A stretch of DNA of 64,000 nt from assembly GCA_900769445.1 (NCBI GenBank), contig CAAGGR010000129.1, forward strand, positions 6,465-70,464, read 5' to 3'. The stretch's first letter is position 1. Each line of letters opens with the position of its first letter. The notes beneath the pieces were generated by a model. It was not told where the DNA came from, did no database searches, and saw only the letters and a list, made by a program, of their open reading frames with translations. The stretch is from an uncultured Alistipes sp. Lineage in GTDB: Bacteria > Bacteroidota > Bacteroidia > Bacteroidales > Rikenellaceae. This document shows, one piece after another, positions 19,034-28,511 of this stretch. The position numbers and the translations under genes are program-made.

Positions 19034-20983
19034 CTAAAACATTTTAACAAAAACCTCAATCGCCTGATACTCCGCCATACCAAGCTTATCGTAGAGCTTT
19101 GCAGTATTCTGTGTGCGCTCCTCGGCGCGCTGCCAGAACTCACGGGTATCGCTACCTGGGAATGGCACAATATCCTTCTGCGAGAGGTGGCGGTAGATAG
19201 CATGTCGCTTTTTGAGCATTTCATCGGGAGATAGTGGCACAGCCATATCTACAAGACCAAGATTCCACTCCATCCAAGCACCGCGGTAGAGCCATAGGTG
19301 GCAATCTGCGCGCCAGTCATCGTCGTGAGTAACCTCAAGAGCGTGGAGGATAGCCTCCATACAGGTACGGTGTGTGCCGTGTGGATCGGCAAGATCGCCC
19401 GCAGCATATATCTGGTGAGGCTTTATATCACGAAGAAGGTCTACGATAATATCTATATCTTCAGATGTAAGCGCACCCTTCTTAATACCTCCAGTCTCGT
19501 AGAATGGGAGGTTTAGGAAGTGGGCATTGGTATTTGGATTCAGACCGAACGAACGCACTGCAGCACGTGCCTCAGCACGACGAATAGTACCCTTAATATC
19601 AAGGAGCTTACGAGGCTCTGGCTCGCCACGCTTCTTGCTACTAATAACCTCGCTGACCTCGTCGTAGTTGTCGCTAATACCAAGCAAGCAGGCCGTATCC
19701 ACATTCTGCAATACAACATCGTCATGAACAGCTACATTACCCGATGTCTGGTATGCCACATGCACATCGTGACCCTGCTCCACAAGGCGGATAAAAGTAC
19801 CACCCATCGAAATAACATCATCGTCTGGGTGTGGCGAGAAGATCAAAACACGCTTAGGATATGGCAACGATGGCGCTGGACGTGTAGCATCGTCGGCATT
19901 AGGCTTACCGCCTGGCCAACCAGTAATCGTATGCTGCAAGTCGTTAAAAACGCGAATGTTAACCTTATCATATGTGCCACAACTCTCCAAGAGCTGACCG
20001 AGCGAATTTTCGATATAGTCCTTATATGTAAGCTTTAGGATAGGCTTATTCACAATACCGCAAAGCCATACCACAGCCTTACGCACAAACTTCGGAGTCC
20101 ACTCGCAAGGGCCCACCAACCATGGTGTCTGCTCGCGAGTAAGTTTCTCGGCCGCGGTCTCGTCGATAACAAGCTCGATATTTGGATGCTCCTGAAGGTG
20201 GCTTGCAGGCACGTTGTCGGTAATCTCACCCTCAACGATACGCTGCACAGCATCTGCCTTATCCTCACCCCACGCCATAAGAATAACTCTATCGGCGCGC
20301 ATAATAGTACCGATACCCATTGTTATCGCCAACTTTGGGGTATTCTCAAAGCCCGAGAACTGCTGAGACTGCACCTTACGCGAGTTATGTGATAGCTCCA
20401 CAAGGCGCGTGTGCGACTTGGCGTATGAACCCTGCTCATTAAAGCCGAGCTGACCCTGCTCACCAAAGCCTATAATCATCAAGTCTATCTTGCGGATAGA
20501 CTTCTCATACTCGCTGCAATACTCCGATATACGGCTCTCCGAAACCTCACCATCGAGGGTATGCACATTCTCAGGTGCAATATCTACATGCTTGAGGAAG
20601 TCGTCGTGAATACGGAAGTTACGACTCTGCTGGTCGGTACGATGTATCGGATAGAACTCATCGAGCGAGTAGACTGCGACATGCTTGAACGAGACCTCAC
20701 CCGCCTGATAACGACGCACAAGCTCGCGGTATAAGCCCAAGGGTGTACGACCTGTGGTAAGACCGAGTACAAATGGAGGAAGCTCCTCGTAGATGTCTCG
20801 TGCCGAGGCATTCTCGCTATAGTTTTGTATCATTCGACAGATAATATCTGCCACATACTGTACACCGCTAAACTCATTCTCAAAGACCTGAGTCTGCATA
20901 CGCTCGTAGCGATGTATAATATCCTTCGGCGCACCATCTTTAATAAGTCCGCCATGCTTAGGGAGCTGATACCTACTATTCAT
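19034..20983 (-). CDS. NagB-type deaminase fused to a PIG-L deacetylase
   Basis: The 649-aa protein joins two activities. Residues about 50-300 are a glucosamine-6-phosphate deaminase-like domain (PPFVLGLTTGRTPLGLYREL, YSLDEFYPIHRTDQQSRN, GFGEQGQLGFNEQG, MGIGTIMRADRVILMAWGE). Residues about 375-640 are a PIG-L/LmbE zinc deacetylase with the signature SPHPDDDVISMGGT and a later DPHGTHRTC. Together they suggest deacetylation then deamination of an amino-sugar phosphate, or a GlcNAc-type substrate (inference). The deaminase part departs from classical NagB: DEFYPI replaces DEYIGL, so activity is less certain. Neighbour of a canonical nagB. Confidence 0.9.
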   Translation of the reverse strand: MNSRYQLPKHGGLIKDGAPKDIIHRYERMQTQVFENEFSGVQYVADIICRMIQNYSENASARDIYEELPPFVLGLTTGRTPLGLYRELVRRYQAGEVSFKHVAVYSLDEFYPIHRTDQQSRNFRIHDDFLKHVDIAPENVHTLDGEVSESRISEYCSEYEKSIRKIDLMIIGFGEQGQLGFNEQGSYAKSHTRLVELSHNSRKVQSQQFSGFENTPKLAITMGIGTIMRADRVILMAWGEDKADAVQRIVEGEITDNVPASHLQEHPNIELVIDETAAEKLTREQTPWLVGPCEWTPKFVRKAVVWLCGIVNKPILKLTYKDYIENSLGQLLESCGTYDKVNIRVFNDLQHTITGWPGGKPNADDATRPAPSLPYPKRVLIFSPHPDDDVISMGGTFIRLVEQGHDVHVAYQTSGNVAVHDDVVLQNVDTACLLGISDNYDEVSEVISSKKRGEPEPRKLLDIKGTIRRAEARAAVRSFGLNPNTNAHFLNLPFYETGGIKKGALTSEDIDIIVDLLRDIKPHQIYAAGDLADPHGTHRTCMEAILHALEVTHDDDWRADCHLWLYRGAWMEWNLGLVDMAVPLSPDEMLKKRHAIYRHLSQKDIVPFPGSDTREFWQRAEERTQNTAKLYDKLGMAEYQAIEVFVKMF

Positions 20984-21104
20984 AATATATCTTTTTTACT
21001 ACTTAACAGAACAAATATCGTTCAAAGATATAAAAAAATTAGGAAAAACAAGCAAAAAAAGTGAAAAGTGAGAACGGAAAGGAGAAAGATGTTTAAGGGT
21101 TATT

Positions 21105-21200
21105 AAAGGTAGTTAGGGGGGGGGTATTAAGGGAGGTTCAGTTAAGGAATTTAGGGAGTTTAAGGAGTTTAGGGTTTAATCACTAATTTCACTATCAGCT
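21105..21200. other. Purine-rich low-complexity stretch
   Basis: About 80 bp of G/A/T-rich sequence with a run of nine or more G (TTAGGGGGGGGGTATT) and repeated TTTAGGGAGTTTAAGGAG units, followed by an AGCTTTAGCT hairpin. It occupies the place where family B stands in other gaps. No gene seen. Confidence 0.4.
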
Positions 21201-21255
21201 TTAGCTGTCGCTTGGAACAAGCGAAACCACACTAACCCTACCAAGCGTGAGGCCC

Positions 21256-21385
21256 AATTTCTTGTCAGAAGGCTGCAGATACAACGCTCGGCGAATTTCG
21301 AGACGATGGGCTGTACTTGAGCGTACTGCCCATTGGCGAGATAATTCGTTAGCGGAAGTAGATGTCTGCCTTATCACAAGAAATT
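21256..21385. repeat. Family A palindromic repeat A5
   Basis: AATTTCTTGTCAGAAGGC to GCCTTATCACAAGAAATT. The core matches A1 over long blocks (CAACGCTCGGCGAA, GATGGGCTGTACTTG, GCGTACTGCCCATTGGCGAG, ATAATTCGTTAGCGGAAGT). It shares its last bases with the start of A6, making a tandem pair like A1-A2. Confidence 0.87.
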
Positions 21386-21508
21386 TCTTGTCAGAAGGGG
21401 GCAGATTTGGCCTCGATAAAGAGAAAGCCCGGATGGGACATACTTGACGTATTTCCCATTCGGGCTTTAGATTGAGAGGTCGCAGATGACCCCTTATCAC
21501 AAGAAATT
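21382..21508. repeat. Family A palindromic repeat A6
   Basis: AATTTCTTGTCAGAAGGGG to CCCCTTATCACAAGAAATT, with nested arms GGCCTCGAT / ATTGAGAGGTC, AAAGCCCGGATGGG / CCCATTCGGGCTTT and apex ATACTTGACGTAT. Its last bases supply the TAA stop of the transporter (21507-21509). Same subtype as A4 and A7. Confidence 0.88.
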
Positions 21509-23174
21509 ATGCGTTAGTAACGCGCTCAAGCCACTTAACCATACCGAGCATAATACCCATAGAGATTAGGCAGAATGCTGCGAATACCGCCCAGCACATC
21601 CACTGCTCTGGGAAGGTGTTAAGCATAGTTACACCGATAGCGATGAAGAGGTTACCAATAGCTGTTGCTGTCAACCACAAACCCTGGCAGATACCCTGCA
21701 AGTGGCGAGGTGCAATCTTAGATACGAATGACAAACCGAGTGGTGAGATAAACAACTCAGCTACAGTCAAGAAGAAGTATGTAAGGATAAGCACCATAGG
21801 GCTTGTCTTCATAGCGATCTTAACAGCGTCGCTTAGGCTCTTAAACTCCTCGCCTGATGGGTAGTTGTTAGCCACAGCGATAACAGCCAAGAAGATATAC
21901 GCAACAGCTGCAAGGAACATACCGATAACAATCTTTCGTGGAGTTGATACCTCACGACCCTTACGTGCCAAAGCAGCGAAAGTGTACATAATGATTGGGG
22001 TAAGCAAAATCACGAATAGAGGGTTGATACACTGCCAAATCTCTGGTGGAATAGCGTTTGTATTAACGAAGTCGCGCGCAAATACTGAAAGCGACTGACC
22101 GTTCTGGTGGAATGAGAACCAGAAGAATACAGCTACACCAAGAACTGCGAACAATGCGTATAGACGCTGCTTAATCTCCTTTGCATCAGACTGAACCTCC
22201 TCGGCGCTATACTCTGTAGCAACAGCCTTCTCCTTCTTTGCAGGATTTGGCAAGTTCTTCTTGATGCAGATGAAGATAATCAACGATGTAAGCATTGCAA
22301 CAACAGATGCGATGAATGAGAAGTGAACACCTGTGTTGAAGATGTTAAGGTAGCTATCGCAGAACGCTGCATCTACAACGCCAGTGTGTCCAACCTCAGC
22401 TGCAAGGTTTGTGAGGTTTGCCATATCAGTCTCAGCCATTGCGCCCTCATTGTTAAGGAACATGTGGCAAAGACGTGGAAGGTCTGCGTTGTAAGATAGA
22501 GCATGCATCTTCAACCATGCGCTACGAAGCAATGGAGCAACGAATGGAGCGATAACACCACCAATGTTGATAAATACGTAGAAAATCTGGAAACCAGTAT
22601 CACGCTTAGACTTAGCCTCAGCAAGAGCCTCAGGGCCACGCTTTGCAGCCTCAGCCTCGAAGTTATCATACATCTGACCAACGATAGCCTGCAAGTTACC
22701 CTTGAACAAACCGTTACCAAATGCGATGATGAACAGTGCTACGCATGTGAATACCAATACCCAAGAGAAGCCTGATGCCTCAGCGAATACAGGTACTGAC
22801 AACATACCGTAACCCAATGCCATAACAACAAGACCTGCGATGATAGTACCCTTGAAGTTCTGTGAACGGTCAGCGATAATACCACCTGGAAGGCTAAGCA
22901 CATAGATCAAGAAATAGAAAACAGCGTAAATCCAACCCGCTGCAGCATCGCTGATACCGAACTTAGAGCAGATGAACAACAAAAGAACAGCGTTCATGAT
23001 ATAGTAACCAAAACGCTCACCCATGTTACTCAAAGCAGCAGCAATAAGTCCCTTAGGATGCTCCATCTTTGCCTTTCGGATGTAGAATACCAAGAATGGT
23101 ATTACAACAATCAAAATAGCAAACAAAATCATCATAGGACGATTTGTCTCCCAAAGATTTGCAATAAACGACAT
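21507..23174 (-). CDS. Proton-dependent oligopeptide (POT/PTR) transporter
   Basis: A 555-aa inner-membrane major facilitator of the POT family that imports di- and tripeptides with protons. It has about 12-14 hydrophobic segments. The PTR signature lies near the N-terminus (NMGERFGYYIMNAVLLLF, the E-R-F-x-Y/Y-Y motif) followed by GGIIADRSQNFKGTI and GNGLFKGNLQAIVGQMYD. A central cytoplasmic insertion (about residues 310-335) is charged. A TATCTTTG -7 box lies at 23313-23320 (minus strand). Family A repeat at the stop codon. Confidence 0.93.
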   Translation of the reverse strand: MSFIANLWETNRPMMILFAILIVVIPFLVFYIRKAKMEHPKGLIAAALSNMGERFGYYIMNAVLLLFICSKFGISDAAAGWIYAVFYFLIYVLSLPGGIIADRSQNFKGTIIAGLVVMALGYGMLSVPVFAEASGFSWVLVFTCVALFIIAFGNGLFKGNLQAIVGQMYDNFEAEAAKRGPEALAEAKSKRDTGFQIFYVFINIGGVIAPFVAPLLRSAWLKMHALSYNADLPRLCHMFLNNEGAMAETDMANLTNLAAEVGHTGVVDAAFCDSYLNIFNTGVHFSFIASVVAMLTSLIIFICIKKNLPNPAKKEKAVATEYSAEEVQSDAKEIKQRLYALFAVLGVAVFFWFSFHQNGQSLSVFARDFVNTNAIPPEIWQCINPLFVILLTPIIMYTFAALARKGREVSTPRKIVIGMFLAAVAYIFLAVIAVANNYPSGEEFKSLSDAVKIAMKTSPMVLILTYFFLTVAELFISPLGLSFVSKIAPRHLQGICQGLWLTATAIGNLFIAIGVTMLNTFPEQWMCWAVFAAFCLISMGIMLGMVKWLERVTNA

Positions 23175-23362
23175 AAAAAATTAATTTAAGTTAGTTAAAA
23201 AAATATGTTCAACCTACGTTATATACCACGTCATTAACCTCACCAACAACTCCACATTTTGCAAACAGCTCTTATCACTTATGTTGTTAGTTAATTAACA
23301 CATAATATAGGGCAAAGATACAAAGATTTTTCATATCTTTGCTAAAAATAATCTAAAATTGT

Positions 23363-25396
23363 ATGAAAGAGCCAAAACAGACACTTCCAATTGTTGCAAA
23401 TGATGATTGGTTAAAGCCTGTAGAAGAGGAGATTAACCGCCGACATGATATGTATATGGCGCGTCTGGAGGATATCGAAAAACACTCTGGGTCGATTAGC
23501 AACTACGCCAATGGCCATCACTACTACGGTTGGCAGTATGATGCGGTGATGCAGGGTTGGTGGTTTAGAGAGTGGCTACCAGAGGCTAAGGATGTCTACA
23601 TCTTCGGCGATTTCAACCACTGGCAGCGCACCGAGCTACGCCTACAGCGCAACCGCGAAGGCGTATGGAGCATATTCCTACCCGATGCGATGTATGCCGA
23701 TAGGCTCACCGACGGCTCGCTATACAAGCTACATATTCACGGCCATAATGGCTGGAACGACCGTATTCCAGCCTATGCAAAGCGCGTGGTGCAGGATGAC
23801 GAGACTAAAAACTTCACAGCGCAGTTCGTAATCGACAAACCATACGACTGGAAGCATGACGATTTCCGCGCTCCTAAGGTAGGAGAGCTTATCATATATG
23901 AGGCACATGTGGGCATGGCACAGGAGCGCGAGGGTGTGGGTACATACGTTGAGTTCCGCGACATTATCCTACCACGAATAAAGGAGACGGGATATAATGC
24001 TGTGCAGCTCATGGCTATTGCCGAGCATCCATACTACGGCTCGTTTGGCTACCATGTGGCAAACTTCTTCGCACCATCATCACGCTTTGGTACCGCAGAA
24101 GAGCTACGCTCGCTTGTAGACCGTGCGCACGAACTTGGTATTGCTGTAATTATGGATCTTGTTCACGCCCACTATGTTAAGAACTTTGCCGAGGGCATCA
24201 ACGAACTTGATGGCTCGAACCACCACTACTCGAAGCCTGGCGATGCTGGCTACCAGAAGTATTGGGACTCGATGATCTTCGACTATGGCAAGCGCGAGGT
24301 TGAACACTTCCTACTCTCGAATGTTAAGTACTGGTTAGAGGAGTTCCACTTCGACGGTTACCGCTTCGATGGCGTAACCTCGATGCTATACCACCACCGC
24401 GGATATGTGGAGTTCGACTGCCGCGAACGCTTCTTCGACGAGGGCGTTGACCGCGATGCTATTGTCTACCTAACACTCGCAAATAAACTTATCCACGACA
24501 TACGCCCCGATGCTATCACTATCGCTGAGGATGTGAGCGGTATGCCAGGCTCCTGCATAAAGCCTGAGGATGGAGGTATGGGCTTCGACTACCGCTTAGG
24601 TATGGCGATACCAGACTACTGGATTAAGCTGCTCAAAGAGCAGGCAGACGAGGATTGGAACATCTGGGAGATATGGTCTGTGATGACAAACCGCCTACCA
24701 TCGGTGCGCACCGTAGCGTATGCCGAGAGCCACGACCAGGCTCTTGTGGGCGATAAGACCATCGCCTTTAGACTTATGGATAAGGAGATGTACTTCTCAA
24801 TGGACAAGGCATCACAAAGCCTTATTATCGACAGAGGCATGGCACTACATAAGATGATACGCCTTATGACAATTACTACTGGTGGCGAGGCATATCTCAA
24901 CTTTATGGGTAACGAGTTCGGTCATCCAGAATGGATAGACTTCCCACGCGAGGGCAATGGCTGGTCGTATCAGCATGCACGTCGCCAGTGGTCGCTTGCC
25001 GAGAATGGCTTCTTGCGCTATGGCTATCTTGCCGCCTTCGATAAGGCTATGGTCGAGATAGTTAAGGAGTATGGCGTCTTGGGCGACGGCTACCCATATA
25101 ACCACCTTATGGATGAACACAACAAGACGATGGTCTACTCACATAGGGGGCTTCTCTTTGTGCTTAACTGGCACCCTACAGCCTCAATCCCAGACTACAC
25201 ATTGAACGTACCTTGGGCGGGCAAGTATACAATGTTGCTATCATCCGACGAGGAGCGCTTCGGTGGCCACCAGCGCGCAGAGGCAGGTAGCGAGCATTTT
25301 ACCACAACACACAAGCGCGAAGATGGTTCGGAGTACTATACTATTAATATATATAATACCTCGCGTACAGCGATGGTGCTAAAATGGGAGGAGTAA
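23363..25396 (+). CDS. glgB: 1,4-alpha-glucan branching enzyme (GH13)
   Basis: Forms alpha-1,6 branches in glycogen-like glucan. The 677 aa comprise a CBM48 domain (about 50-170; YIFGDFNHWQR), a GH13 barrel with ELGIAVIMDLVHAHYVKN, nucleophile region FDGYRFDGVTSM, acid/base region AITIAEDVSGMPG and YAESHDQALVG, and an all-beta C-domain. FMGNEFGHPEWIDFPREGNGWS is typical of eukaryote-like and Bacteroidetes branching enzymes. TATCTTTG at 23334-23341 is a likely -7 box, giving a leader of about 15 nt. Directly followed by a YkuD/LysM gene. Confidence 0.93.
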   Translation: MKEPKQTLPIVANDDWLKPVEEEINRRHDMYMARLEDIEKHSGSISNYANGHHYYGWQYDAVMQGWWFREWLPEAKDVYIFGDFNHWQRTELRLQRNREGVWSIFLPDAMYADRLTDGSLYKLHIHGHNGWNDRIPAYAKRVVQDDETKNFTAQFVIDKPYDWKHDDFRAPKVGELIIYEAHVGMAQEREGVGTYVEFRDIILPRIKETGYNAVQLMAIAEHPYYGSFGYHVANFFAPSSRFGTAEELRSLVDRAHELGIAVIMDLVHAHYVKNFAEGINELDGSNHHYSKPGDAGYQKYWDSMIFDYGKREVEHFLLSNVKYWLEEFHFDGYRFDGVTSMLYHHRGYVEFDCRERFFDEGVDRDAIVYLTLANKLIHDIRPDAITIAEDVSGMPGSCIKPEDGGMGFDYRLGMAIPDYWIKLLKEQADEDWNIWEIWSVMTNRLPSVRTVAYAESHDQALVGDKTIAFRLMDKEMYFSMDKASQSLIIDRGMALHKMIRLMTITTGGEAYLNFMGNEFGHPEWIDFPREGNGWSYQHARRQWSLAENGFLRYGYLAAFDKAMVEIVKEYGVLGDGYPYNHLMDEHNKTMVYSHRGLLFVLNWHPTASIPDYTLNVPWAGKYTMLLSSDEERFGGHQRAEAGSEHFTTTHKREDGSEYYTINIYNTSRTAMVLKWEE

Positions 25397-25403
25397 AAGA
25401 GCT

Positions 25404-26519
25404 ATGTTAAGAAGATATCTATTAATCTGTAGCTTGCTGGTAGCCACTATATCAGCATATGGCAGCACTCTATTCGAGCGCAGCATAACACCCCGCACGG
25501 AGAGTCCTAAGAGTATCATTACAGCGGATGGCGAGGAGGTATGTGGCGATGTTGCCGAGGCCGACCACATCGTTATCTCAAAGCAGAACATGAGCCTAAG
25601 GCTCTACGATAGAGACAATCGCCTCATTTGCAGCTTCCCCGTCTCACTCGGCAAACACTATGGCAACAAACAGGAGTTGGGCGACCTCAAAACACCTGAG
25701 GGAGAGTTCTCTATCGCGCAGATACAGCGAGCCTCACACTGGATGTATAACGACGGCAAGGAGAGTATCAAGGGCTACTATGGCAACTGGTTTATCCGTC
25801 TAAACACAAAATATAGCGGCATCGGCATCCATGGCACTCACGAGCCAGAAGGCATTGGCGGGCGTACAACAGAGGGTAGTATACGTCTCGATAACTACCA
25901 CCTTGATAGCCTCCGCGCAATGGTGGATGTGGGTATGATAGTGCGCATCGAGAGCTCACATCTCGACCGCGAGGCTGATGGTAGGAACAATAAGGAGATT
26001 GCCACTCCTACAATCGTTGCAGAGAATGCCCACCCTATTCTAAACGAGAGTGCTACGCCAGTTATTGAGGAGCATGCCGAAGTGGCAAAAACCGTAGAGC
26101 AACAGAACGAGGTGGTTGCAATCGCGGAGGATAGACCAAAGCCTACAGAGAGCAACATAACAGATGATAGCGAAGAGTGGTACACCATTAAGGATGGCGA
26201 CATCGTTGGCCGTATCGCTGCAAACTATGGCATCTCTGTCTCGGAGATTAAGCGCCTAAACCCAGACATCAACGTCGATAGAATCTCTATTGGCCAGAAG
26301 ATTCGTGTCAGGGGCGTCGCTACAACAGAGGAGAGGAGCGAGCCAGCACCTGTGGAGCAGGTAGAGGATAGTAGTGCTGTATGGCATACGGTTGTCGATG
26401 GCGACCTTGTGGGTCGCATTGCTACGCAGTATGGCACTACGATAAAACGCCTACAAGAGCTTAACCCTAATCTCAACCCCGACCGAATTAGCATCGGGCA
26501 GAGGATAAGAGTAAAATAA
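25404..26519 (+). CDS. YkuD (L,D-transpeptidase-like) protein with two LysM domains; catalytic Cys replaced
   Basis: A 371-aa exported protein with signal peptide (residues 1-20). Residues about 55-175 form a YkuD domain: HIVISKQNMSLRLYD, GDLKTPEGEFSI, HGTHEP with His143, and TTEGSIRLDN where the family normally has the Cys of S-H/E-G-C. Here it is Ser159 (AGT at 25878-25880; Cys would be TGT). Two LysM domains follow (about 270-320 and 325-371, both ending DRISIGQ-I-R-V), which bind peptidoglycan. The fold points to cell-wall association but crosslinking activity is doubtful. It begins 7 bp after glgB. Confidence 0.88.
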   Translation: MLRRYLLICSLLVATISAYGSTLFERSITPRTESPKSIITADGEEVCGDVAEADHIVISKQNMSLRLYDRDNRLICSFPVSLGKHYGNKQELGDLKTPEGEFSIAQIQRASHWMYNDGKESIKGYYGNWFIRLNTKYSGIGIHGTHEPEGIGGRTTEGSIRLDNYHLDSLRAMVDVGMIVRIESSHLDREADGRNNKEIATPTIVAENAHPILNESATPVIEEHAEVAKTVEQQNEVVAIAEDRPKPTESNITDDSEEWYTIKDGDIVGRIAANYGISVSEIKRLNPDINVDRISIGQKIRVRGVATTEERSEPAPVEQVEDSSAVWHTVVDGDLVGRIATQYGTTIKRLQELNPNLNPDRISIGQRIRVK

Positions 26520-26729
26520 AATTGTGGGACTCTGATTCGGATGGGTCTTTTAATTTTTAACTAATTGATTTTCAGCGTTAGTTTTCACTAAAATTGCGAA
26601 ATCCCACACAGAAGACTACATAGAGGTCGTAATAAAGTCCAAAAACTACGAGTAGAAAGGTGTATAAACTTTTTGAAAGTAAAGCGCTTAAATCAAGCAT
26701 CTTTCGAAGATGCGTTGTGAATAAACAAA

Positions 26730-26772
26730 GGTGGCGTATGAGAGAACCACACGGTTCACTACATACGCCACC
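26730..26772. terminator. Hairpin between convergent genes, possible bidirectional terminator
   Basis: GGTGGCGTATG (26730-26740) pairs with CATACGCCACC (26762-26772) around a 21-nt loop. GTTTTAATTTT follows on the plus strand and TTTGTTT on the minus strand. It lies between the convergent ends of the YkuD and LRR genes. The remaining bases of 26520-26819 show no gene. Confidence 0.55.
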
Positions 26773-26819
26773 GTTTTAATTTTCTCAGTGTTAAAGATTA
26801 ACTCCTAATAATTACTTTT

Positions 26820-28484
26820 TTAGAAATCGATTTCTATCACTGTTGGTTTGTGGCCACTAAATATGTTATCTATTTCTTGTGTATATGAATCAGCACAACC
26901 ACGAGGTACATATATTGTTGTAATATTCGCTACATCTTCAAAAATTAACCCATTATTACCAATTAATCCATTTGGCGGTGTTGTAGGTTTACAGTATATT
27001 GTGTAACAAGCATAGTAACGGTTATCATCACGTTGAATTGATGTAACATTGCTACCAATTGTCAAACTATTAAGCGAGGGAAGTGATGATATATAAATAG
27101 TTGAAACGCCATCAGGAATTGTCAGGTTCTTGATATTATTGCAACCATCAAATGCAAACTGTCCAATCGAAGTAACACTATGGGGAATAGTGATGCTCGC
27201 AAGGCTGCTGCAACCTTGGAATGTATAATCTCTAATCTCTGTTACGCTATTTGGAATCGCTATCTCAGCAAGGCTGCTGCAACCTCTGAATGCTCTTGTA
27301 TCAATAGTCTTTAAGTTAGTAGAAAGTGTTATTGTAGTAAGGTTTGGCAGTCCTTCCAAACCTGTTATCTCCTCAATGCAATCTGGCATGATAACACTAC
27401 TAACATTATCTGAAAAGAACCATTGATAATCAACATTAGGGAATTTCCAAAGTTTCTCTAAATCGTCGAATCTTAATACCCACACACCATTTGTTTCATC
27501 ATAATAATGAGTGTAATATGATCCGACATAACTTTTAACAATATATTCAATATCATATACAGATGCCATCTCACCATCAGTTGTTGTATACCAAATCTCA
27601 TTTGCTGCGGGCTTGGCAATAGGAACAATCTCACCACTATCGGGAGTGCCACCCGTAAAGTCCTCGGCATCGTTAATCGCGTATGTGATGCTCTTAATCT
27701 TGCCCTGCTCAAGGTCAAAGGCTGGCAACTCAAAGACCTTCTCTCCCTCCTCAAAGACAAAGGTTACAGTCAAATCCTTATCAGCAAAACTCATAGATGG
27801 CATAGTAATGTAGAATGCCTCGACATCTGTTGTAACTGCGTAGTTGATATCAGCAAGGGTAATCTCCTTAACGCCATTTGATGTCACAAAAGCCTTTGCC
27901 TCAGCACTATTAAGGTCGATAGTCGCCTCACCCGCAATATTATTACTTGCAGAAACAACTTTAATAGTCTTAAGCGTAAATGCGTCGGGAACAAGTTTCG
28001 ACACCTTAAAGCGCAACAATGAGCCAGCATTTCTGAACGAGAAGTTATTTGTTGCTGACTGAGCAGCCATAAGAGCATATTCCAAGTTGCCATTTGCACC
28101 ATTGTAGATCTGTGTAGGTTGCAATGTAGTTGTGACAACACCTCCAGTGAGTGTTGCATCAGCATCGTATGGGTAGAGCGCATAGTTAGATGTAATCTTC
28201 GCATCATTACTACCCGTAAACGACACATAACCAAAGGTTGCTGTGCGACCATCCTCCGACAACTCCTTAACCTGATACTTGCGGTTGTGTGATGTCTTGG
28301 TGAAGATTGTCAGCAAGTCTTCCTTACACCAAACTACAGATGTGCCGTCAAGTTCGGTACGTGTTTCAGCAAATGATGCTGTAAAATCGCCAGTCGCCTC
28401 TATTGTAGGCTCTGCGAAGTTCTCCTTTTGGCACGATGCTAAAAGGGTTGCCACCATGGTGGCTAAAAATAGAATCTTCTTCAT
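26820..28484 (-). CDS. Leucine-rich-repeat (BspA-type) lipoprotein with fimbrillin-like N-terminus
   Basis: A 554-aa lipoprotein: lipobox ending at Cys18, mature end CQKENF. The fimbrillin/Mfa-like region (about 30-275) has AETRTELDGTSVVWCKED and NYALYPYDAD, like the lipoproteins at 2176 and 50362. Residues about 300-345 contain YYTHYYDETNGVWVLRF. Residues about 365-520 hold BspA-type LRR_5 repeats (LKTIDTRAFRGCSSLAEIAI, then SVTEIRDYTFQGCSSLASIT), typical of surface binding proteins. A small peptide gene lies 27 bp upstream. Ligand unknown; the LRR part replaces the enzyme payload of the other two loci. Confidence 0.88.
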   Translation of the reverse strand: MKKILFLATMVATLLASCQKENFAEPTIEATGDFTASFAETRTELDGTSVVWCKEDLLTIFTKTSHNRKYQVKELSEDGRTATFGYVSFTGSNDAKITSNYALYPYDADATLTGGVVTTTLQPTQIYNGANGNLEYALMAAQSATNNFSFRNAGSLLRFKVSKLVPDAFTLKTIKVVSASNNIAGEATIDLNSAEAKAFVTSNGVKEITLADINYAVTTDVEAFYITMPSMSFADKDLTVTFVFEEGEKVFELPAFDLEQGKIKSITYAINDAEDFTGGTPDSGEIVPIAKPAANEIWYTTTDGEMASVYDIEYIVKSYVGSYYTHYYDETNGVWVLRFDDLEKLWKFPNVDYQWFFSDNVSSVIMPDCIEEITGLEGLPNLTTITLSTNLKTIDTRAFRGCSSLAEIAIPNSVTEIRDYTFQGCSSLASITIPHSVTSIGQFAFDGCNNIKNLTIPDGVSTIYISSLPSLNSLTIGSNVTSIQRDDNRYYACYTIYCKPTTPPNGLIGNNGLIFEDVANITTIYVPRGCADSYTQEIDNIFSGHKPTVIEIDF

Positions 28485-28511
28485 AGTGTTAGTAATTATT
28501 GTTTGTTCGTG

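Noticed and set aside
21256..21508. Tandem repeats as a CRISPR array
   Set aside because: Only two units of about 130 bp, each palindromic throughout, with no regular spacers and no cas genes.
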